Shown here: positions 1 through 5,349 of the stretch, one piece after another | Layout: every line of letters starts with the position of its first letter | Numbering within the stretch: the first letter of the stretch is position 1 | Origin: Polynucleobacter meluiroseus | Lineage (GTDB): Bacteria > Verrucomicrobiota > Verrucomicrobiia > Opitutales > UBA953 | NCBI GenBank assembly: GCA_943323725.2 | Contig: CALPIW020000114.1 | Span: 1 to 5,753, forward strand | Direction: 5' to 3' | Length of the DNA: 5,753 nt | The notes under the pieces: model-generated | What the model saw: the letters and a program-made list of their open reading frames with translations, nothing else | Told to the model about the DNA's origin: nothing | Databases searched by the model: none | Made by a program: the position numbers and the translations under genes

Positions 1-264
1 CTCCGCGGCGCCGACCGCCACCTTGCGGACGGTGTCGGTGACCGGGGCGGAATTCTTGCGGGTGATCACCACGAAGGCGCAACCGGCGCACTCGGCGTTA
101 CGGAGGCAAGCACCGAGGTTGTGCGGATCCTGCACGCCGTCGAGGACCAGGATGAGCGGATCTTTGACGTCCTTGAGCAGGGCGGGGATGTCCGCCTCGT
201 CATAGAGCCGGACCGGCTTATGCAGGTCGGCGTGGCGCGGGGCGCGATCGTTGCTCCGGGCCAT
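1..264 (-). CDS. rlmB: RlmB-like 23S rRNA 2'-O-methyltransferase (SpoU/TrmH family), 3' end outside the window
   Basis: The first 88 codons are visible, from an ATG at 264 to the left edge. The protein is a SpoU/TrmH (SPOUT, trefoil-knot) methyltransferase, a family that uses S-adenosylmethionine to methylate ribose 2'-hydroxyls in rRNA or tRNA. Motif 1 reads LVLDGVQDPHNLGACLRNAE at residues 39-58 and holds the conserved Asn49 and the catalytic-type Arg55. It is followed by a SAPVTDTVRKVAVGAAE stretch typical of the RlmB subfamily, which modifies G2251 of 23S rRNA in E. coli. Motifs 2 and 3, including the SAM-binding knot, lie beyond the edge. RlmB normally has about 75 extra N-terminal residues forming an L30e-like RNA-binding domain. 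Here only about 38 residues precede motif 1, and asd ends 7 nt upstream, so that domain is absent. The residue after Arg55 is Asn rather than the usual Thr or Ser. There is no clear ribosome-binding site, so coupling to asd is plausible. The family is certain; the exact target is inferred. Confidence -1.
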   Translation of the reverse strand, partial: MARSNDRAPRHADLHKPVRLYDEADIPALLKDVKDPLILVLDGVQDPHNLGACLRNAECAGCAFVVITRKNSAPVTDTVRKVAVGAAE

Positions 265-271
265 GGTCGGA

Positions 272-1291
272 TTACTTGCGGGCCAGGCGGCCCTGGGCGT
301 GCAGCGCTTCGGCGATCTGGATCGCGTTGAGCGCGGCGCCCTTCCAAAGCTGGTCGCCGGAGACCCAGAGGGAGATGCCGTTGTCGAAGAGGGTATCCTT
401 GCGCAGGCGACCGACGCCGCACTTCTCCTTGCCAGCGTAGTCCAGGGGCATCGGGTACTTCTTGTTCGCGGGGTCGTCGCAGAGCTCGGAGCCGGGGAAG
501 GCGCTGATGGCCTTGCGGGCGACGGCGATGTCGACCGGGCGCTCGAACTCGGCGCTGATGGCGATCGAGTGGGCGCGGAAGACCGGGACGCGGACGCAGG
601 TGGTGGTGACCTTGAGGCCCGGGAGATCCATGATCTTGCGACCTTCGTTGAGCATCTTCATCTCTTCCTTCGTGTAGCCGTCTTCGAGGAAGGAATCGAC
701 CTGCGGGATGAGGTTGAAGTTGATCGTGTGCGGGTAGACCTTCGGGGCGAGGGTCTCGCCCTTGGCCCAGGCACGGGCTTGGGCATCGAGTTCGCGCATC
801 GCTTCGGCGCCGGTGCCGGAGACGGCCTGGTAGGTCGAGGCGAAGAAACGCTTGAGGCCGAAGGCCTGGTGAAGGGGGAACAGCCCCATCAGCGCGATGG
901 CCGTGGAGCAGTTCGGATTGGCGATGATGCCCTTGTGATCGGCGAGGTGGTGGGCGTTGATCTCCGGGACGACGAGCGGGACATCCGGGAACATGCGGAA
1001 GGCGGAGCTGTTATCGATGACGATGCAGCCGCGCTTGACGGCTTCGGGGGCCAGGGCGAGGGAGATGGAACCGCCGGCGCTGAAGACCGCGAAATCGAGG
1101 CCTTCGAAGGCCTCCGGCTTGGCTTCCTGGACGGTCCATTCCTTGCCGCCGTAGGTCACCTTGGAGCCTGCGGAGCGGGCGGAAGCCAGGGGGCGGAGTT
1201 CGGCCACGGGGAAGTTCCGCTTGGCCATGAGCGCCAGCAGTTCTTGACCCACCGCGCCTGTCACGCCCACGATGCCGATGCGATATGCCAT
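272..1291 (-). CDS. asd: Aspartate-semialdehyde dehydrogenase
   Basis: Asd reduces L-aspartyl-4-phosphate to L-aspartate semialdehyde with NADPH. This is the branch point to lysine/diaminopimelate, threonine and methionine, and the enzyme is cytosolic. The 339-residue length is normal for the family. An N-terminal Rossmann motif GIVGVTGAVG (6-15) binds NADP. SSAFRM (95-100) carries the phosphate-binding Arg99. The nucleophile is Cys128 in NPNCST, with Gln155 in TYQAVSGTG. Arg234 and His241 in VRVPVFRAHS match the substrate-binding Arg and catalytic His of E. coli Asd (Arg267 and His274) with the same spacing. All key residues are present, so the enzyme should be active. It resembles the shorter type found in Gram-positives and many other phyla more than the longer enterobacterial form. 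The ATG at 1291 is supported by the Rossmann strand starting at residue 4. No Shine-Dalgarno sequence is visible. The gene is divergent from the YkuD gene and probably co-transcribed with the methyltransferase gene 7 nt downstream. Confidence -1.
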   Translation of the reverse strand: MAYRIGIVGVTGAVGQELLALMAKRNFPVAELRPLASARSAGSKVTYGGKEWTVQEAKPEAFEGLDFAVFSAGGSISLALAPEAVKRGCIVIDNSSAFRMFPDVPLVVPEINAHHLADHKGIIANPNCSTAIALMGLFPLHQAFGLKRFFASTYQAVSGTGAEAMRELDAQARAWAKGETLAPKVYPHTINFNLIPQVDSFLEDGYTKEEMKMLNEGRKIMDLPGLKVTTTCVRVPVFRAHSIAISAEFERPVDIAVARKAISAFPGSELCDDPANKKYPMPLDYAGKEKCGVGRLRKDTLFDNGISLWVSGDQLWKGAALNAIQIAEALHAQGRLARK

Positions 1292-1845
1292 GTTCTGAAT
1301 TCGAGTTAGGTTTGAAGAAGGAGGTGACCGAACGCCTGAAAGGGCTGGGTCTGCCTGCCGCTGAACATTGCATCGTTGTGTCGATTGACCAGCAAAAACT
1401 ATGGTTTTTCGAGGGTGCGCACTGCGAGACCTTCGTCGTCAGCACGGCCCGGGCGGGCCGCGGCTGCGTCGAGGATTCCCAGCAGACGCCGGATGGTCTC
1501 CACCGGGTCGCCGAGAAGGTCGGCGACGGTGCGGCTCCAGGGATGGTCTTCAAGGCCCGCCAGCCGACCGGCAAGCTGTCCGCCGAATGGCCGACGCCGG
1601 AAGATAACCTGATCACCTCACGCATCCTCTGGCTGGAAGGCCTGGAGCCGGGTCACAACCAAGGCACCGATGCGTCCGGCAGGGTCGTCGATACGCATCG
1701 CCGCTATGTCTACATCCACGGGACCAATCAGGCCGACAAGCTGGGCCGACCGAACAGCCATGGCTGCGTCCTCCTTTCGGACCAAGATGTCATCCGTCTT
1801 TACGGACGCGTCGCCTCGGGCACGCCGGTCCTGATCCGCGACTAA
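1285..1845 (+). CDS. YkuD-domain L,D-transpeptidase family protein without signal peptide
   Basis: This 186-residue protein belongs to the YkuD family, whose cysteine transpeptidases make 3-3 (DAP-DAP) cross-links or attach proteins to peptidoglycan outside the cytoplasmic membrane. The domain begins with CIVVSIDQQKLWFF (29-42), the usual opening strand pair. It ends with the active-site pattern: His145 in YVYIHGT, then Ser158-His159-Gly160-Cys161, with Cys161 as nucleophile. Two things are odd. The residue normally Arg two places after the Cys is Leu163. There is also no signal peptide or membrane segment, and the open frame upstream (to a stop at 1228-1230) encodes nothing hydrophobic. Five cysteines are present (3, 29, 47, 61, 161). 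The start is uncertain: ATG 1285 overlaps asd by 7 nt, with in-frame TTG 1312 and GTG 1324 as alternatives, and a perfect Shine-Dalgarno sequence lies at 1318-1327. The 3' end overlaps mrdA by 4 nt. Family membership is clear; substrate and location are not. Confidence -1.
   Translation: MPCSEFELGLKKEVTERLKGLGLPAAEHCIVVSIDQQKLWFFEGAHCETFVVSTARAGRGCVEDSQQTPDGLHRVAEKVGDGAAPGMVFKARQPTGKLSAEWPTPEDNLITSRILWLEGLEPGHNQGTDASGRVVDTHRRYVYIHGTNQADKLGRPNSHGCVLLSDQDVIRLYGRVASGTPVLIRD
1318..1327 (+). promoter_or_regulatory. Perfect 10-nt Shine-Dalgarno-like sequence inside the YkuD gene
   Basis: AAGGAGGTGA is fully complementary to the anti-Shine-Dalgarno tail of bacterial 16S rRNA. It lies within the reading frame (codons for Lys-Glu-Val), just before the conserved domain. 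No ATG, GTG or TTG follows in frame at normal spacing; the nearest in-frame candidates are CTG 1336 and CTG 1345. None of the minus-strand genes here has such a strong site, so it stands out. It may set the true start at a CTG, or be a chance product of Lys-Glu-Val codons. Confidence -1.
1367..1395 (-). promoter_or_regulatory. Weak candidate sigma-70-type promoter for asd
   Basis: Read on the minus strand, TTGCTG (1390-1395) and TGCAAT (1367-1372) are separated by exactly 17 nt, in a patch that is AT-richer than its surroundings. The match to TTGACA/TATAAT is 3/6 and 4/6. Transcription would start near 1360 and give a leader of about 70 nt before the asd ATG. The site lies inside the YkuD coding region, where any asd promoter must be because the two genes leave no intergenic space. 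The support is weak. Confidence -1.
1791..1808 (-). other. Stem-loop just downstream of mrdA, possible RNA 3' end structure
   Basis: In the minus-strand transcript a 7-bp stem (CGTCCGT with ACGGATG, one G-U pair) closes an AAAG loop, beginning 34 nt after the mrdA stop codon. On the plus strand the same bases would contain an A-C mismatch, so the hairpin is better on the minus strand. No U-tract follows, so it is not a canonical intrinsic terminator. It could limit 3' decay of the mreB-mrdA message, or be incidental within the YkuD coding sequence. Confidence -1.
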
Positions 1846-3938
1846 CGGGCCGGCTCGGTCGACTGCTTCTCGCCGGTACCTGCCCAGGTCTCGAGCATCT
1901 GCTTCACGACGGGGCCGGCCGTCTTGCCGCCCCAAGTGCTGGTGTCGAGCTGGCCTTCGACGAGCACGCAGAAGGCGACGACCGGACGATCCGCCGGGGC
2001 GTAGCCGATCATCCAGGCGAGGTGGGCTTTCTCGCCCTTCTTGAAATATTCGGAAGTTCCGGTCTTGGCGGCGATCGGCAGACCTTGGATATGCGCGCTG
2101 CGGCCGGTGCCTTCCTCGACGCAACGCACCATGCCGCCGCGGATGGCGTCGAGCTGGGCTTTGTTCAGTCCGATGGGCGTCGAACCGCGATGACGGCCAT
2201 CGCGGGCCGGGTCGTGGATGATCGTCGGGACGGTGCGCGTCTCGCCACGTGCCAACGAAGCCGCGAAGGAGGCCATGTGCAGGGGACTGGTCAGCAGGTA
2301 GCCTTGGCCGATGGAGGTGTTCGCGGTATCGCCGTCATGCCATGGGCCGGCCTTGATCCGCAGTTTGTACTCCCGGTCAGGGACGACCAAGCCGCGGCTG
2401 GCCGCGTAGGGAAGTTCGGTGTAGGCCGCGTCGGGACCATCAGAAGAAGAGGCGGTCTCGAGCAAAGGGGTGTCTAATCCGAAACGACGGGCCTCGGCCG
2501 CCAAAGCATCGGGTCCGGCTCGCAGGCCGACCTGGTAGTTCCAGACGTTGCAGGAGATCGCGAGCATCTTGTCCAGGTCGACGTCGCCGTAACCGACCGG
2601 CTCGTGCTCGGGGAAGTCTCGGTCGCCGACGCGATAGAAGGCGCCGCACTCGAGGATGTCGTCCCAGTCCACGACCTTCTTCCGCATGCCGGCGATGGCG
2701 GTGACGATCTTGAACGTCGAGCCAGGCGGATAGAGACCTTGGGTCGCGCGATTGAGCCAGGCGCCGGATTTCTCGACTTCGTCGTAATCGGCGATGGTGA
2801 TGCGTCCGGCCAGTCGGTTGGGATCGAAGGTCGGCTGGCTGGCGAGCGCGAGGATCTCGCCAGTCTGGACGTCGAGCATCACGGCCGCGGCGGGTAGCGG
2901 GACGCCTTGCGAATCCTTGATCTCTGCCAAGGCCTGCTCGGTCTTGCGCTGGATGCGAAGGTCGAGGGACAAGGGGATGTTGCTACCCTGGACGGGCTCG
3001 CTGTACTTCAACCGGGTCTGGTTATAGCCGGATGACGTCTTGGTCCACAGTTCCCAGCCGCTGAGGCCTTTGAGGACGTGATCGAAGGAGAGTTCTACGC
3101 CGGCCGCGCCGGTCTTGCCGGTCTGACGCAGCTTCTGCATCGATTCGCTGCGGACCTCGGCGATGTCCTCGACGTTGGGCGGAAGCTCCTCCGAGTCCTT
3201 CACGTAACCGAGCACGTGGGCGGCCATGCCGCCGTAGGGATAGGTGCGGATGATGTCCGACTCCAGGCGGATGGGTCCCTCGACCGGGAACTGCTCGATG
3301 AAGCGCGCGACGGCCTTGACGCCTTCGTCCGGACCGGCGGGCATGTTCGCGACGGGGAAGGCCAGGTCAGCGACCAGCGTGAAGGGCAAGGCGCGGCGTT
3401 CGCGCAGGTGCTTACGCAGGTCTTCGATGTTCACCTTGCGCTCGCCGGGCGGAGCCAAGGGACTCGACTTGCCCGGGGCGGGCTTCCGCACGGTCTTTCG
3501 CTGGTTCTCGTCGATGACGAACCAGACCTTATTGAGCCAGCCTTGGAGGACGTTGACACGCGCGAGTTCCATCACGCGTTCGGTATCCACCTGCACCGCC
3601 TGCCGGGCACGTTCGGCGGCGAGGAGTCGGAGATATTCGGAGCGGAACTCCTTCTGCAGGGCGGCGAGATCGGCCTTCACGCTCCAGCGGGCGCGGTTGT
3701 CGACGAGCACGAAACCATTGCGGTCATAGATCCGGCCACGGGCCGGCGGACGGAGGACGATGCGCCGGCTCTGGTTGTCGGACTGTTCCTTCAGGTCGTT
3801 GGCTTGGATGAGCTGCCGATAGGCGAGTCCGCCGACGACATATAGGAAGCCGAGCGAGAAAAGACCGAAGACTGCGTACAGGCGCAGTTTCTCGACGGGC
3901 GTCGAAGGGAGCACCTTGGTGTCAGCGCGTTCCCTCAT
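1842..3938 (-). CDS. mrdA: Penicillin-binding protein 2, elongation-specific peptidoglycan D,D-transpeptidase
   Basis: PBP2 is the class B transpeptidase of the elongasome. It forms 4-3 peptide cross-links in the periplasm together with the glycosyltransferase RodA. The 698-residue protein has a short cytoplasmic tail, one membrane anchor at about 19-38, then the pedestal with PARGRIYDRNG (65-75). A further family signature is TYPYGGMAAHVLGYV (232-246). The C-terminal transpeptidase domain has all three catalytic motifs: Ser407-Thr-Phe-Lys410, Ser462-Cys-Asn464 and Lys625-Thr-Gly-Thr. It is longer than E. coli PBP2 (633 residues). Part of the excess is a basic, proline-rich stretch around 146-170 in the N-terminal head region. 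The ATG overlaps the mreD-like stop codon as ATGA, so translation is probably coupled. The TAG stop shares bases with the TAA of the convergent YkuD gene. PBP2 rather than FtsI is supported by the mreCD context and the sequence signatures. rodA does not follow. Confidence -1.
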   Translation of the reverse strand: MRERADTKVLPSTPVEKLRLYAVFGLFSLGFLYVVGGLAYRQLIQANDLKEQSDNQSRRIVLRPPARGRIYDRNGFVLVDNRARWSVKADLAALQKEFRSEYLRLLAAERARQAVQVDTERVMELARVNVLQGWLNKVWFVIDENQRKTVRKPAPGKSSPLAPPGERKVNIEDLRKHLRERRALPFTLVADLAFPVANMPAGPDEGVKAVARFIEQFPVEGPIRLESDIIRTYPYGGMAAHVLGYVKDSEELPPNVEDIAEVRSESMQKLRQTGKTGAAGVELSFDHVLKGLSGWELWTKTSSGYNQTRLKYSEPVQGSNIPLSLDLRIQRKTEQALAEIKDSQGVPLPAAAVMLDVQTGEILALASQPTFDPNRLAGRITIADYDEVEKSGAWLNRATQGLYPPGSTFKIVTAIAGMRKKVVDWDDILECGAFYRVGDRDFPEHEPVGYGDVDLDKMLAISCNVWNYQVGLRAGPDALAAEARRFGLDTPLLETASSSDGPDAAYTELPYAASRGLVVPDREYKLRIKAGPWHDGDTANTSIGQGYLLTSPLHMASFAASLARGETRTVPTIIHDPARDGRHRGSTPIGLNKAQLDAIRGGMVRCVEEGTGRSAHIQGLPIAAKTGTSEYFKKGEKAHLAWMIGYAPADRPVVAFCVLVEGQLDTSTWGGKTAGPVVKQMLETWAGTGEKQSTEPAR

Positions 3939-4453
3939 GGCTGTTCAGGGGCGGGCGGGACACCCAGTCGGTCCATGGCAGCGTTCTGCGTCAAGGCCAC
4001 CGGCACCAAGCCGAGGGTCCCGACGACTCCCGCCAACAAGAGCTGGCCGAACAGATGACCCGCGGCGCCATCCGCCGGGGCTTCGGCCGCGAAAGCCGCC
4101 GCAAGATACCAGACCAGGCAGGTGGCGACGTTGACGATGGCCGCGCCTTGGAGCATCCGCGGCGTACTGCGAAGGAGCGGACGGTTGGAAGACAGGAAGA
4201 TCGCGACCGCGACGAGGGTCAGCGCCAACGTCCCGTCAGGGATCGGCCGACGGGCCTCGAAAAGGAAGCCCAGGCCGGCGGCGAACAGGACGCACTGCCA
4301 GCGCTTGAGCCGACGGGAGGGAGCGATCAGGCAGGTACCGCTGACGAAGACGACGAGCGACGAAGAGGCGAGGGTGTCGCTGGCGAGATCCGCGCCGAGC
4401 AGCCACGGGTAAGTCGCCAACAGGAGGATCAGCCAAGCCCAGCCCATCGTCAC
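3935..4453 (-). CDS. mreD: MreD-like integral membrane protein of the rod-shape complex
   Basis: The 172-residue hydrophobic protein has about six predicted membrane segments, roughly at 5-22, 29-44, 52-66, 74-90, 101-123 and 134-154. Size, topology and position between mreC and mrdA fit MreD, the membrane partner of MreC in the elongasome. The stretch LFAAGLGFLFEARRPIPDGT (56-75) resembles the family pattern of a glycine-rich helix, an acidic residue and a loop, although the usual Asp is replaced here. MreD is poorly conserved, so the name rests largely on context and topology. The frame starts with GTG at 4451-4453, overlapping the mreC stop as GTGA. An in-frame ATG two codons later (4445-4447) is an equally good start just past the mreC stop. 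The stop overlaps the mrdA start as ATGA. A weak AGGG lies upstream of the GTG. An unrelated membrane protein is the alternative. Confidence -1.
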   Translation of the reverse strand: MTMGWAWLILLLATYPWLLGADLASDTLASSSLVVFVSGTCLIAPSRRLKRWQCVLFAAGLGFLFEARRPIPDGTLALTLVAVAIFLSSNRPLLRSTPRMLQGAAIVNVATCLVWYLAAAFAAEAPADGAAGHLFGQLLLAGVVGTLGLVPVALTQNAAMDRLGVPPAPEQP

Positions 4454-5325
4454 TGGAATTGGTCGCCCTGCATCAGCGCTTCGCCGGGCGTCTGGATGAT
4501 CGGGACCAGCACGGAGACTTCCTGCAGGTTATAAAGGTCACGCGAAGGGACGAGGAGGCTTTCCTTGAAGTTGCCGACCTGCGTCGCGTAAGCGCCGCCA
4601 TCGAGGTAACCCAGGGTCAGTCCGCTGGGGAAGACGCCGCCCATGCCGGTCGTGGTCACGCGGGCGGGCGTACCGGCGGGCAGCAGGTAGTCGTAAGGGA
4701 TGACGCTCACGCGCGCCTTGGCGGTGCCCAGCGAATTCGCGGCGACACCGTTGATGAGCACGATGCGGTTCTGGTCGTCGCCTTCGAGGTAGGCGGTGCA
4801 ACGGAAGCCGGGGCTCGTGACTAGGTCGACCTCGCTGGTCGTGAGATGGACCGCGGTGACCCGGCCGACGACGGTGTCACCGAAGACGACCGGGGCGCCG
4901 GGGCGGATGCCGTCGTTACGGCCTTTGCGGATCACGATGCGCTGCCACCAGGAAGAACTGTCGCGCGTGGCCACACGGGCGACGACGGAAAGGTAATCGG
5001 CCGGGACGTTGTAACGGGTGACTTCGCGGAGGCGGGTGTTCTCGCGGCGGACATCCTCCATGCCCTTGAGCTTGATTTCCAAGGCGGCGTTGATGCGGGC
5101 GAGGTCACGTCCGGCGGCGACGAGTTCTTCCGAACTGCGGCTCTTCTTCTCCCAGAAAGTCGCGAGGTCGCGCGACTTTCCGACCAGATGAAGGGCAGGG
5201 GCCTGGAACTCGACGAAGGCTTCCCGATTGAGGCGGCGGACGGCGCTAGGCAGGAGAATCCAACCCGCCACGAAGACGGCGAGGGCGACGTAGGAGGCGC
5301 GGGCTCCTTGGCGATTCTGGTCCAT
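4450..5325 (-). CDS. mreC: Rod shape-determining protein MreC
   Basis: MreC is a periplasmic scaffold anchored in the inner membrane that links MreB filaments to PBP2 and activates it. The 291-residue protein has a short cytoplasmic tail, one membrane helix at about 11-28, and a charged coiled-coil region at about 60-103, the MreC dimerisation helix. The beta-rich core follows. Family signatures are VVARVATRDSSSWWQRIVIR (114-133), then KGRNDGIRPGAPVV with GRVTAV, and TTGMGGVFPSGLTLGYLDGG (225-244). The length is within the normal range, and it ends soon after the core with no long disordered tail. ATG 5325 places the membrane helix at the right distance from the N terminus. No Shine-Dalgarno sequence is visible; the 24-nt gap after mreB contains a small hairpin instead. 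The stop overlaps the GTG start of the next gene. Confidence -1.
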   Translation of the reverse strand: MDQNRQGARASYVALAVFVAGWILLPSAVRRLNREAFVEFQAPALHLVGKSRDLATFWEKKSRSSEELVAAGRDLARINAALEIKLKGMEDVRRENTRLREVTRYNVPADYLSVVARVATRDSSSWWQRIVIRKGRNDGIRPGAPVVFGDTVVGRVTAVHLTTSEVDLVTSPGFRCTAYLEGDDQNRIVLINGVAANSLGTAKARVSVIPYDYLLPAGTPARVTTTGMGGVFPSGLTLGYLDGGAYATQVGNFKESLLVPSRDLYNLQEVSVLVPIIQTPGEALMQGDQFQ

Positions 5326-5326
5326 G

Positions 5327-5340
5327 GCGGGAAAGCCCGC
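5327..5340 (-). other. Small GC hairpin in the mreB-mreC gap, next to the mreC start codon
   Basis: In the minus-strand mRNA, GCGGG and CCCGC form a 5-bp all-GC stem with a CUUU loop, ending 1 nt before the mreC ATG at 5325. It occupies the place where a ribosome-binding site would be, and no purine-rich site is seen there. It could lower mreC translation relative to mreB, or make it depend on ribosomes finishing mreB. This is inferred from base pairing alone, and such short stems can occur by chance in GC-rich DNA. Confidence -1.
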
Positions 5341-5349
5341 GAGCGGGGC

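Noticed and set aside
66..422. A 118-codon minus-strand frame spanning the asd-rlmB junction
   Set aside because: It is a different frame from both genes, rich in Arg, Pro and Ser, with no family signature. The two real frames explain the whole region.
251..1309. A 352-codon plus-strand open frame covering all of asd
   Set aside because: It is the antisense shadow of a GC-rich gene: composition is dominated by Gly, Ala, Asp, Glu and Val with no recognisable motif, while the minus-strand frame encodes a complete, motif-perfect Asd.
1384..1412. TTGACC on the plus strand as a promoter -35 element
   Set aside because: No acceptable -10 hexamer follows at 16-18 nt, and the site lies within the YkuD coding sequence with no plus-strand gene start downstream.
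3078..3845. A 255-codon plus-strand open frame opposite mrdA
   Set aside because: It is antisense to conserved PBP2 sequence, has no recognisable domain and shows the low-complexity Gly/Asp/Glu/Leu composition typical of GC-rich shadows.
4055..4534. A 159-codon plus-strand frame opposite the mreD-like gene
   Set aside because: It is very rich in Arg, Gly, Asp and Glu and without motifs. The opposite strand gives a multi-helix membrane protein of the right size and place, with 4-nt overlaps at both ends.
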